Source: Methylococcus sp. UBA6136 (GTDB lineage Bacteria > Pseudomonadota > Gammaproteobacteria > Methylococcales > Methylococcaceae). From it: a stretch of 8,265 nucleotides of DNA. Both the position numbers and the translations under genes were made by a program. The notes under the pieces were generated by a model. That model did no database searches. It was given only the letters and a program-made list of their open reading frames with translations, and had not been told where the DNA came from. The stretch spans positions 1 through 8,265 of the forward strand of contig DIVI01000071.1 of NCBI GenBank assembly GCA_002423305.1. The letters run 5' to 3'. Positions within the stretch are counted from its first letter, which is position 1. Each line of letters begins with the position of its first letter. Of this stretch, positions 1 through 7,053 are shown piece after piece.

Positions 1-1020
1 GCCATGCTGTTGCGCGAACAAGCCGCGCTGAATGCCCTGCCGGCCGGCCTGGCTGGCCTGCCTCTGGATCTCATCGGACTGAAAGCCTTCAACATGGTTG
101 GCCTGGAAGCCTTGAGCCACCTCTTAGATGGAGAGGGTCAGCCCCCCACACGAGAAGGTCCGACGCCCGCTCCATTGAAGGCCCCCGGGCTGGCATCGCT
201 CGTCGATGAAATAGCCGCGGATGGCCATGGCCTGATCATGCTGATGGGAAAAGGGGGTGTCGGCAAAACCACACTCGCCGCCGCCATCGCCGTGGACCTC
301 GCCAGGCGCGGGCTGCCTGTGCATCTGACCACCTCCGATCCCGCGGCTCATCTGACCGAGACTCTGGCCGGCGCGGTCGCCCACCTCGAGGTCAGCCGCA
401 TCGATCCCCAGGCTGAAACGGAAAACTACCGCCAGCATGTACTGGAAACCAAGGGGGCGAAACTCGATGCTGCCGGACGCGCCCTGTTGGAAGAAGACCT
501 GCGCTCACCCTGTACCGAGGAAATCGCCGTATTCCAGGCCTTTTCACGCATCATCCGTGAAGCCGGCAAGAAATTTGTCGTCATGGATACCGCGCCGACC
601 GGGCATACCTTGCTCTTGCTGGACGCGACGGGTGCCTACCACCGGGAGGTTTCCCGGCAAATGACGGACAGCAACGTCCATTTCCTGACGCCGATGATGC
701 AGCTTCAGGATCAGCAACAGACCAAGGTTCTCTTGGTCACGCTGGCCGAAACCACCCCCGTGCTGGAAGCGGCGAACCTGCAAAACGACTTGCGGCGTGC
801 AGGGATAGAACCCTGGGCCTGGATCATCAACAACTCCATTGCCGCCACGGACACGAAATCGGCGCTCCTCAGGCAACGCGCCTTCAATGAGGCCGGCGAG
901 ATCGAGGCCGTTGCCCAACAGCACGCAAGACGCTGCGCCGTGGTTCCTATGCTGAAGGATGAACCCGTCGGGGCCGATCGATTGCAGAAGTTACTTCAAG
1001 CCCAACCACTCTCAGGATAA
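1..1020 (+). CDS. arsA: Arsenical pump-driving ATPase ArsA, C-terminal part (5' end outside window)
   Basis: ArsA is the soluble ATPase that docks on an arsenite permease at the inner membrane and powers As(III)/Sb(III) efflux. The reading frame is open from base 1. The first ~45 residues align with the end of the A1 half of the 583-residue R773 ArsA, so the ATG at 4 is an internal Met and the gene is cut by the window edge. A linker follows, then the complete A2 half. The P-loop GKGGVGKTT is at 247-273. The DTAPTGH signature is at 586-606. The metal-site residues equivalent to Cys422 and His453 of R773 ArsA are present at codons 511-513 and 604-606, with the expected 31-residue spacing. The frame ends with TAA at 1018. 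The ACR3 permease gene follows 13 bases later, presumably on the same transcript. The identity is secure. Whether A1 is intact cannot be seen. Confidence 0.95.
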   Translation, partial: AMLLREQAALNALPAGLAGLPLDLIGLKAFNMVGLEALSHLLDGEGQPPTREGPTPAPLKAPGLASLVDEIAADGHGLIMLMGKGGVGKTTLAAAIAVDLARRGLPVHLTTSDPAAHLTETLAGAVAHLEVSRIDPQAETENYRQHVLETKGAKLDAAGRALLEEDLRSPCTEEIAVFQAFSRIIREAGKKFVVMDTAPTGHTLLLLDATGAYHREVSRQMTDSNVHFLTPMMQLQDQQQTKVLLVTLAETTPVLEAANLQNDLRRAGIEPWAWIINNSIAATDTKSALLRQRAFNEAGEIEAVAQQHARRCAVVPMLKDEPVGADRLQKLLQAQPLSG

Positions 1021-1033
1021 CGAGACGCACATC

Positions 1034-2158
1034 ATGAGCCGTCAAAAGCACCGCCCCAGAACCTCACCCGCTCGCCGGAGCGCGGACGGCAGCAAAAAAA
1101 TCGTGCGGCCAAACCCGGCCGTTCAGCCAATGAGTGTATTTGAGCGATACCTGACCCTTTGGGTAATCCTCTGCATCATGGCAGGGATTGCGTTGGGCCA
1201 GTGGTTCCCCGCCGTCTTTGAAGCGTTGGGCCGCATGGAGGTCGCCCAGGTCAATCTGCCAGTCGGGCTGTTGATCTGGATCATGATCATTCCCATGTTG
1301 GTGAAGGTGGACTTTGGCGCATTGCATGAAGTCCGTCAGCACGTTCGGGGCATCGGTGTCACCCTGTTCGTCAATTGGCTGGTGAAACCGTTTTCGATGG
1401 CGTTTCTCGGCTGGCTTTTCATCCGGCATTTATTCGCCCCGATGCTGCCGGCCGACCAGCTCGACAGTTACATCGCCGGCCTGATTCTGCTGGCGGCGGC
1501 ACCCTGCACGGCCATGGTTTTCGTGTGGAGTCGGCTGACTCAGGGTGATCCATTGTTCACCCTGTCACAGGTGGCTCTGAACGACACCATCATGGTGTTC
1601 GCCTTCGCTCCGCTGGTGGGTTTGCTGCTGGGCATCTCCGCCATTACCGTGCCGTGGGCCACCCTCGTCACTTCGGTGGTTCTGTATATCGTGATCCCGG
1701 TGATTCTCGCCCAGTGGTGGCGCAGACATCTGCTTGCCAAGGGAGCGGCGAACTTCGAGGTCGCCATGCAAAGGATCGCCCCCTGGTCGATTGCGGCGCT
1801 GCTGTTGACGCTGGTGCTGCTGTTTGCGTTTCAGGGCGAGGCTATCCTGAGACAGCCGCGAGTGATCGGCCTTTTGGCCGTCCCTATCCTGATCCAGGTC
1901 TTTTTCAACTCCGCACTCGCCTATTGGCTTAATCGTGCGGTGGGAGAGAAGCACAATATTGCGTGTCCCTCCGCCCTGATTGGCGCCTCCAACTTCTTTG
2001 AGTTGGCGGTGGCCGCAGCAATCAGCCTGTTCGGGTTTCAGTCCGGGGCGGCACTCGCCACCGTCGTGGGCGTACTGATCGAAGTGCCGGTGATGCTGCT
2101 GGTGGTCAAGCTAGTGAATGCATCCAAAGCCTGGTACGAAAGAGGCGCTCCGGACTGA
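1034..2158 (+). CDS. acr3: ACR3-family arsenite efflux permease
   Basis: This is an inner-membrane carrier that exports arsenite and, in some members, antimonite. It has 374 residues and about ten hydrophobic segments. The family landmarks are visible: a PCTAMVFVWS segment with the conserved Cys158 (codon 1505-1507), followed by LTQGDP and ALNDT, and late in the protein GASNFFELAVA with the conserved Glu323 (codon 2000-2002). These separate it clearly from the unrelated ArsB permease. The ATG at 1034 is chosen because it lies just after arsA and has weak purine-rich stretches upstream (AGGA at 1014, GAG at 1022). An in-frame ATG at 959 would overlap arsA by 62 bases. Another ATG at 1130 gives the usual family N-terminus but has no ribosome-binding site. 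With the 1034 start there is a basic, Pro/Arg/Lys-rich extension of 32 residues before TM1. The gene is probably co-transcribed with arsA, and ArsA may energise it. Confidence 0.93.
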   Translation: MSRQKHRPRTSPARRSADGSKKIVRPNPAVQPMSVFERYLTLWVILCIMAGIALGQWFPAVFEALGRMEVAQVNLPVGLLIWIMIIPMLVKVDFGALHEVRQHVRGIGVTLFVNWLVKPFSMAFLGWLFIRHLFAPMLPADQLDSYIAGLILLAAAPCTAMVFVWSRLTQGDPLFTLSQVALNDTIMVFAFAPLVGLLLGISAITVPWATLVTSVVLYIVIPVILAQWWRRHLLAKGAANFEVAMQRIAPWSIAALLLTLVLLFAFQGEAILRQPRVIGLLAVPILIQVFFNSALAYWLNRAVGEKHNIACPSALIGASNFFELAVAAAISLFGFQSGAALATVVGVLIEVPVMLLVVKLVNASKAWYERGAPD

Positions 2159-2176
2159 CTGTCGTCAGGTCGGCGT

Positions 2177-2216
2177 GATCACTCATCCAACTTGTCGGCA
2201 TATTGGAGGAGTGATC
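2177..2216. repeat. Imperfect inverted repeat between convergent acr3 and hflC
   Basis: The arms 2177-2190 (GATCACTCATCCAA) and 2203-2216 (TTGGAGGAGTGATC) pair over 8 bp plus 5 bp with one A/G mismatch, around a 12-base loop. The repeat sits in the 80-bp gap between the two stop codons. A transcript from either strand could form the hairpin, so a bidirectional transcription-stopping or RNA-stabilising role is plausible. There is no T-run after either arm, so it is not a canonical intrinsic terminator. A protein-binding palindrome is the alternative. Confidence 0.55.
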
Positions 2217-2238
2217 GTAGGGCTTGGAACCCGATCGT

Positions 2239-3207
2239 TCAGTGGTTCTTGGGTTCGATCCGCTTCAGCAAGGAAAACAAGTCGCTGTTGGTGGAGAGCA
2301 CCACGGTGGCCTCGCTGCCGATGATCTTCCGGTAAGTCTCCATGCTCTTGGTAAAGCGGTAAAAATCCGCCGCCTGGGGTTTCTGGGTATAAGCCCGGGC
2401 ATAGATCTCGGTCGCCTTGGCATCGGATTCACCGCGAATCTCCTGCACACGCTTGTAGGCCGTGGATTCGATCTCGTTGATGTCGCGATCCTTCTTGCCG
2501 CTGATGCGCGCCGCTTCGCCCTCGCCCTCGGAGCGGAAGCGCTGGGCAATCTGCAGACGCTCACTGATCATCCGCTGATAAATCCGCTCGAGCACTTGGG
2601 GGTTGTAGTTGAGCCGCTTGATGCGGATATCCAGCAGTTCGATGCCGAATTCGGCCAGCTTTGGTGCCGCCGACTCGAAGATGCTCTTCTCCAGTTCCGC
2701 GCGACCGAACTGAATCGGCCGCAGAACCCCCAGCGCTCCAACCCCGGTCAGGGTGGCGGCCGCGTTTTCGTCCTGGAGCGGCTTGCGCTGCTTCTCGGTT
2801 CTCACCACCTCGATCAGTTCGTGCCGGGCCACCGCCGTGCGCGTTTCACTGCCCAGAATGTCCTCCAGCCTTGACTGGGCACTGCGTTCATCCCGCAAGC
2901 GGAGGAAATACTGCATGGGATCGGTGATGCGCCAACGGGCAAAGGTATCGACCTGGATATAGGTCTTGTCCTTGGTCGACATTTCGACCATGGGCCCGTC
3001 CCAGGCCAGATAGCGCTTGTCGATGCGGTTGACCTCCTGGACGAAAGGCAACTTGAAATGCAGCCCCGGCTCGGTAATGGGTTCGCCGATCGGGCGGCCG
3101 AACTGGGTGATGATGACCTGCTCGGTTTGCCGGACGGTATACAGCGAGAGCAACAAGAGCAGGCCCAGCAAAACGGCTCCGGCAAGACTGATGTGAAGCT
3201 TGTTCAT
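2239..3207 (-). CDS. hflC: HflC-type SPFH/band-7 membrane protein, FtsH protease modulator
   Basis: HflC is an inner-membrane protein with a periplasmic SPFH domain. With HflK it forms a large assembly around the FtsH protease and modulates degradation of membrane proteins. The 322-residue product (E. coli HflC about 334) starts with a short cytoplasmic tip and one hydrophobic segment at about residues 7-25. The SPFH domain follows, with the typical QFGRPIGEPITEPGLHFKLPF stretch in two parts near residues 35-55 and a WRITDP motif near residue 92. A long charged helical region (SEGEGEAARI, ESDAKATEIYA) comes next, then a C-terminal segment ending near SDLFSLLKR. A GGAG box (3215-3218 on the plus strand) sits 7 bases before the ATG. 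The start overlaps the hflK stop as ATGA, which indicates translational coupling. The family is certain. Whether this is the housekeeping HflC or a paralogue is open. Confidence 0.93.
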   Translation of the reverse strand: MNKLHISLAGAVLLGLLLLLSLYTVRQTEQVIITQFGRPIGEPITEPGLHFKLPFVQEVNRIDKRYLAWDGPMVEMSTKDKTYIQVDTFARWRITDPMQYFLRLRDERSAQSRLEDILGSETRTAVARHELIEVVRTEKQRKPLQDENAAATLTGVGALGVLRPIQFGRAELEKSIFESAAPKLAEFGIELLDIRIKRLNYNPQVLERIYQRMISERLQIAQRFRSEGEGEAARISGKKDRDINEIESTAYKRVQEIRGESDAKATEIYARAYTQKPQAADFYRFTKSMETYRKIIGSEATVVLSTNSDLFSLLKRIEPKNH

Positions 3208-4193
3208 TTGGCAACTCCGGGCAAGGTCTGAGTCTGGGGCAGGGGAAGCATGGGCAATATCTGCTGCACCGCCTCGTCGACGATGATGCCCTGCTTGGCC
3301 TGGGGCAATACCTCACCCAGCGTCTCCAGATAGATTCGGGTCCGTGTCACCTCGGGCGCCTTGACGAACTCCTCGAGAACAGCGCCAAAAGCCGCCGCAT
3401 CACCCTCGGCTTCGTTGATGCGCTTGAACCGGTAGCCTTCCGCCTCACGGATGGCCTGATCCGCTTGGCCTCGGGCACGGGGGACGGCCTTGTTGTATTC
3501 GCCGTTGGCCAGGTTGATCGCATTTTCCCTGTCCTGCTGTGCGCGATTCACCTCGTTGAATGAAGGTTGCACCGGCTCCGGGGGATCGACATTCTTGAGC
3601 TGAACCTGATTGACCATCACCCCCAGATGGTACCGAGTCGCCAAATCCCGGAGTCGACTGAGCGAGGTGTCTTCGATTTCCTGCCGGCCGATGGTGATGA
3701 TTTCATCCACGGTTCGATCACCGATAATTTCCCGCATGACGGATTCGGACAGATCACGAAGCGTGATACCGGGGTCGCGCACCTCAAACAGGAAAACCTC
3801 GGGATCGGTGATGCGGTACTGCACCACCCATTCGACCAGGGCAGCATTCAGGTCGCCCGTCACCATGGAACGCTCCTTCAGTGGGTCCGCTCCGGTCTGA
3901 TCGGGGTTGGTCGTCAAGTCCATGGGCTTGCGCATCCCGAACTCCAGCTTCAGCTGGCGCTGGGTGGGTACCTTGATGACCTCATCGATGCCAAAGGGGA
4001 GCTTCAGATGCAGGCCCGGCGGCACATTCTGCAAATGCTTGCCGAAACGCAGCACGACCCCCTCCGATTCGGCGGGCACGGTGTAATAAGCGGTAAACAA
4101 ACCTAACAGAGCAAACAGGACCAGCAGAATAGCCCCGACCGGCGGGGGCTTTCTGGACGGCAATGACCGCGTCCACGGGTTGGGTGTGCTCAT
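3204..4193 (-). CDS. hflK: HflK-type SPFH/band-7 membrane protein, FtsH protease modulator
   Basis: HflK is the partner of HflC in the FtsH-associated membrane complex. The 329-residue product has one transmembrane segment at about residues 18-40. An SPFH domain follows (LRFGKHLQNVPPGLHLKLPF begins near residue 48; MVTGD and VQYRITDPE lie near 110-133), then VIGD-like and RQEIED segments. A coiled-coil region follows, with NEVNRAQQDRENAI, REAEGYRFKRINEAEGDA and a PEVTRTRIYLETL motif typical of HflK. It is shorter than E. coli HflK (about 419 residues): there is no Gly-rich N-terminal stretch and only a short Pro/Gln tail. A GGAGA ribosome-binding site (4199-4203) fixes the start. The gene overlaps hflC by 4 bases and diverges from potA. 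The usual hfq-hflX neighbours are absent here, so it may be a second-type HflK. Confidence 0.92.
   Translation of the reverse strand: MSTPNPWTRSLPSRKPPPVGAILLVLFALLGLFTAYYTVPAESEGVVLRFGKHLQNVPPGLHLKLPFGIDEVIKVPTQRQLKLEFGMRKPMDLTTNPDQTGADPLKERSMVTGDLNAALVEWVVQYRITDPEVFLFEVRDPGITLRDLSESVMREIIGDRTVDEIITIGRQEIEDTSLSRLRDLATRYHLGVMVNQVQLKNVDPPEPVQPSFNEVNRAQQDRENAINLANGEYNKAVPRARGQADQAIREAEGYRFKRINEAEGDAAAFGAVLEEFVKAPEVTRTRIYLETLGEVLPQAKQGIIVDEAVQQILPMLPLPQTQTLPGVAK
3215..3218 (-). promoter_or_regulatory. Ribosome-binding site of hflC inside the end of hflK
   Basis: Read on the minus strand this is GGAG with a 7-base gap before the hflC ATG at 3207. It lies within the last hflK codons, so hflC can be initiated independently as well as by coupling through the ATGA overlap. 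Confidence 0.7.
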
Positions 4194-4351
4194 GAATTTC
4201 TCCGGGATGTGCGAGTAGTGAACTCAGGCAGTGGGGTTGCAGTGTAGCGCGATCCGGAAAACCCGGAGCTCGATGAACAACATTCACAGCCGGGGGAAGG
4301 CCGTGGTAGCGTATCCCTAACGATCTCGTCATCTTCCTGTCCCGTTCCTTG
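4194..4351. promoter_or_regulatory. Divergent intergenic region serving hflKC (-) and potABCD (+)
   Basis: The 158 bases between the divergent starts must hold the promoters of both operons unless they are read from further away. For hflK, a good GGAGA box lies at 4199-4203. For potA I see no Shine-Dalgarno sequence. Candidate promoter boxes on the plus strand are weak: TTCACA at 4283-4288 with TAGCGT at 4307-4312, spacing 18. On the minus strand TACACT (in the GCGCTACACTGC stretch) resembles a -10 but has no matching -35. A small hairpin, TCCGG at 4253-4257 with CCGGA at 4263-4267, lies mid-region. No operator could be assigned. Confidence 0.45.
4199..4203 (-). promoter_or_regulatory. Ribosome-binding site of hflK
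   Basis: Read on the minus strand this is GGAGA, ending 5 bases before the ATG whose first base is at 4193. It is the best ribosome-binding site in the window and fixes the hflK start. Confidence 0.75.
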
Positions 4352-5449
4352 ATGCCCCCTCCATTGGTCGAATTTTCCGCCGTTTCCAAAGGCTACGACG
4401 GCAAGAATGTCCTGCCCGGGCTGGATCTGGAAGTGCATGAGGGGGAATTTCTCACCCTGCTCGGACCTTCCGGCTGCGGCAAGAGCACGGCACTCCGGTT
4501 GCTGGCGGGATTCGAGTCGCCGGATGGTGGCGAGATTCGCCTGGAGGGTGCCGTCATCAACCCGCTCCCGCCCGAACAGCGCCCGATCAATACCGTCTTC
4601 CAGAGCTATGCGCTCTTTCCCCACATGACGGTGGAGGAGAACATCAGTTTTGGCCTGCGCATGAAACGGCTGCCTTCATCGGAAATCCGCCAACGGGTGA
4701 GCGAGGCTCTGGAGATGGTAAGGCTTCCCGAGTTGGCCCGGCGAAAACCCGGTCAGCTTTCCGGTGGTCAACAACAGCGCATCGCGCTGGCGCGAGCCCT
4801 GGTCAATCGACCCCGGGTCCTGTTGCTGGACGAATCCCTCAGTGCGCTGGATTTTGGGCTTCGCAAAGCCATGCAGACCGAGCTGAAAGTACTGCAGCGG
4901 TTTGTGGGGCTGACGTTCATTTTCGTCACGCATGATCAGGAAGAAGCCCTGTCCATGTCCGACCGGGTGGCGGTCATGCGTGATGGCGTGATTCAGCAGA
5001 TTGGTCCTCCCCGTGACATTTATGAGACTCCGGCCAATGCCTTTGTGGCCCGTTTCGTGGGCGAAAGCAATCTGCTTGAGGGTGTGATCACCCGCCGACT
5101 CGATGACGGACGCGCCGATATCGCAATCGAAAACCGGATTTTCCCACTGTCCGCTCCGTTGTGCTTGTCGCCCGGCGAACGGGTCGTGGTCTTGCTGCGG
5201 CCCCAGGATTTGCAAATGGAGATCGTTGGCCCCAAACAACCCGGGGAAGGGCGATTGACGGGTGTCATAAAGGACAGGACTTACAAAGGGATGACACTGG
5301 ATACGCTCATCCGGCTGGATAGCGGCACGGTCCTGCGTGCCAGCGAGTTTTTTGACGGCGATGACGCGGCCTTGACCCCGGGCCAGCGGGTGGCCGTGGG
5401 GTGGACGCCCAACTCACCCAGCGTGCTCCCCGCCGATGCGCCTTTCTGA
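4352..5449 (+). CDS. potA: Spermidine/putrescine ABC transporter ATP-binding protein PotA
   Basis: PotA is the cytoplasmic ATPase of the polyamine importer and works as a dimer under the PotB-PotC channel. It has 365 residues, near the usual PotA length (378 in E. coli). Walker A GPSGCGKST is at 4463-4489 (residues 38-46). The ABC signature LSGGQQQR starts at residue 136. Walker B VLLLDES has Asp160 and the catalytic Glu161, and the switch His is in FVTHDQEEA. DESLSALD rather than the more general DEPLSALD is also what E. coli PotA has. A C-terminal TOBE-type regulatory domain follows, with VLLRPQDL, YKGMTLDT and SEFFDGDD matching PotA. The ATG at 4352 gives a family-typical N-terminus (LVEFSAVSKGYDG), although a TTG directly precedes it at 4349 and no Shine-Dalgarno sequence is visible. 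It is the first gene of a tight potABCD operon. Confidence 0.95.
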   Translation: MPPPLVEFSAVSKGYDGKNVLPGLDLEVHEGEFLTLLGPSGCGKSTALRLLAGFESPDGGEIRLEGAVINPLPPEQRPINTVFQSYALFPHMTVEENISFGLRMKRLPSSEIRQRVSEALEMVRLPELARRKPGQLSGGQQQRIALARALVNRPRVLLLDESLSALDFGLRKAMQTELKVLQRFVGLTFIFVTHDQEEALSMSDRVAVMRDGVIQQIGPPRDIYETPANAFVARFVGESNLLEGVITRRLDDGRADIAIENRIFPLSAPLCLSPGERVVVLLRPQDLQMEIVGPKQPGEGRLTGVIKDRTYKGMTLDTLIRLDSGTVLRASEFFDGDDAALTPGQRVAVGWTPNSPSVLPADAPF

Positions 5450-6296
5450 AGCCATGCTGACCGCCGGGCGCGGCCTGTTGCCGGTCTGGCTTCTGCTGTT
5501 TACCCTCGTTCCCCTGCTGATGGTGCTGGCGGTCAGTCTGTTGACGCGGGATGAAACCGGATTCATTACACCGGAAGTCACCCTGGAGAATTACCGACGC
5601 CTGTTCGATCCCTTTTATCTCAAGGTCTTTACCGACTCGATGGCCATGGCCGGATTGGCGACCCTGCTGTGCCTGGGCCTGGCTTATCCGTTTGCCTATC
5701 TTCTCTCCCGCGTCGGTTTGGCATGGCGGGGGGTCTTGCTCACTCTGGTGATTGTTCCATTCTGGACCAACTCCCTGATCCGGATTTACGCGATCCGCAG
5801 CCTGCTGGCGGCCAAGGGCGCGATGAACAGTCTGCTGCTGGCGCTGGGGCTGATCGATGAGCCGGTTCGCCTGCTCTATTCGGGCTGGGCCGTCGGCCTG
5901 GGGCTGGTCTATGTGCTGCTGCCGTTCATGATCCTGCCGCTCTATTCCAGTTTCGAGAAGCTGGATCGCCGCCTCATTGAAGCAGCGGCCGACCTCTACG
6001 CGGGTCGCTGGGCGATCTTCCGTCATGTGATCGTTCCCCTCACTGCGCCCGGCATCGCAGCCGGCTGCCTGCTGGTATTTCTCCCGGCACTGGGTTTGTT
6101 CTATGTCACCGATGTCCTCGGCGGTTCACGTAATCTGATGATCGGGGCGCTGCTGAAGGATCAGTTTCTGGAAGCACGCGACTGGCCCTTTGGCTCTGCG
6201 GCCAGCCTGATCGTAATTGTGGGGCTGTTCCTGCTGATGGGGGTTTATCGTTGGGCACAGCGATGGGCCGGGACAGGGGCGGTGGACGATGTCTAG
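5436..6296 (+). CDS. potB: Spermidine/putrescine ABC transporter permease PotB
   Basis: PotB is one of two inner-membrane subunits that form the polyamine channel. The 286-residue product has about six hydrophobic segments and follows E. coli PotB closely, for example VPFWTNSLIRIYAIRSLL, LVYVLLPFMILPLYSS, CLLVFLPALGLFYVTD and RDWPFGSAASL. The cytoplasmic EAA loop that contacts PotA starts at 5979 (residue 182) and reads EAAADLYAGRW. Its expected Gly is Tyr188 (codon 5997-5999). The ATG at 5436 overlaps potA by 14 bases. An alternative ATG at 5454, 4 bases after the potA stop, would shorten it by 6 residues. Neither has a clear ribosome-binding site, so initiation is probably coupled to potA termination. 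The end overlaps potC by 8 bases. Confidence 0.94.
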   Translation: MRLSEAMLTAGRGLLPVWLLLFTLVPLLMVLAVSLLTRDETGFITPEVTLENYRRLFDPFYLKVFTDSMAMAGLATLLCLGLAYPFAYLLSRVGLAWRGVLLTLVIVPFWTNSLIRIYAIRSLLAAKGAMNSLLLALGLIDEPVRLLYSGWAVGLGLVYVLLPFMILPLYSSFEKLDRRLIEAAADLYAGRWAIFRHVIVPLTAPGIAAGCLLVFLPALGLFYVTDVLGGSRNLMIGALLKDQFLEARDWPFGSAASLIVIVGLFLLMGVYRWAQRWAGTGAVDDV

Positions 6297-7053
6297 ATCA
6301 GGCACAGCCTACCTGTGGGGGGTGTTTGCCTTTCTCTACCTGCCGATGGTCGTGCTGCTGGCCTACTCGTTCAACGAATCACCCTACGGCTCGAGCTGGG
6401 ATCGCCTCGGTTGGGAATGGTACCGCCGCCTGGCGGACGACCCGCTGCTCATCGAGGCCACCCTGAATTCGCTGATGGTCGCTCTGCTTTCCGCGTCCCT
6501 TGCCACGATCATCGGGACGGCAGGCGCGGTGGGACTATGCCTGTATGCCTTTCGCGGACAGGCTTTTTTTCACGGCCTGCTGATGGTTACCCTGATGGCG
6601 CCCGAGATCGTGATGGGTGTTTCGCTGCTGGTGCTGTTCCTTGCCCTGAAAATTCCGCTGGGTTTTGGTTCGCTGCTGCTAGCCCACATCACCTTTTGCC
6701 TGCCGTTTGTGGCGGTAACGGTTTTTTCCCGTCTCAAGGATTTCGACTCTCGACTGATCGAATCTGCCCGAGACCTCGGTGCCAGCGAGGCCCAAGCCAT
6801 CGGCCACGTGGTGCTGCCGCTGGCGCTACCGGCCATTGGCGCCGGCTGGCTGCTCAGCTTCACACTGTCGCTGGATGATGTGGTGGTGAGCTTCTTTGTC
6901 ACCGGGCCGGACTTCGAGGTGCTGCCGCTACGGATTTATTCCATGGTGCGCATGGGCATCAAGCCCGAAGTGAATGCCCTGGCCACGCTGCTGTTCGGTT
7001 TGTCGATGGCACTGGTCATCCTGTCGCAGCGGCTGTTGGGAAGAAAGCTGTGA
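6289..7053 (+). CDS. potC: Spermidine/putrescine ABC transporter permease PotC
   Basis: PotC is the second channel subunit and pairs with PotB. The 254-residue product matches the PotC pattern and length (264 in E. coli). It has a first membrane segment ending in YSFNESPYG, then MAPEIVMGVSLLVLF, HITFCLPFVAVTVFSRLK, an EAA-type loop at about residue 158 (ESARDLGASEAQAI), and a C-terminal SFTLSLDDVVVSFFVTGP then VNALATLLFG. In contrast to PotB, the loop keeps its conserved Gly. An AGGGG stretch at 6275-6279 lies 9 bases before the ATG, and the start overlaps the end of potB by 8 bases. It continues directly into potD. Confidence 0.95.
   Translation: MSRSGTAYLWGVFAFLYLPMVVLLAYSFNESPYGSSWDRLGWEWYRRLADDPLLIEATLNSLMVALLSASLATIIGTAGAVGLCLYAFRGQAFFHGLLMVTLMAPEIVMGVSLLVLFLALKIPLGFGSLLLAHITFCLPFVAVTVFSRLKDFDSRLIESARDLGASEAQAIGHVVLPLALPAIGAGWLLSFTLSLDDVVVSFFVTGPDFEVLPLRIYSMVRMGIKPEVNALATLLFGLSMALVILSQRLLGRKL

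Noticed and set aside
4..1020. A short, single-domain ArsA starting at ATG 4
   Set aside because: The codons around this Met align with the end of the A1 half of full-length ArsA, and the frame is open to base 1. The short length is due to the window edge.
2224..2874. A 216-codon plus-strand frame opposite hflC
   Set aside because: It lies wholly antisense to a clear HflC, has no family features, and reflects the GC-rich codon pattern of the opposite strand.
4190..4624. A 144-codon minus-strand frame across the hflK-potA intergenic region
   Set aside because: Most of it is antisense to the PotA Walker A region and its product looks unstructured. The divergent promoter region explains this stretch better.
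5307..6026. A 239-codon minus-strand frame opposite potA and potB, rich in Gln, Arg and His
   Set aside because: Its composition is the typical antisense shadow of hydrophobic Leu-rich codons in a permease gene, and it has no ribosome-binding site or domain.
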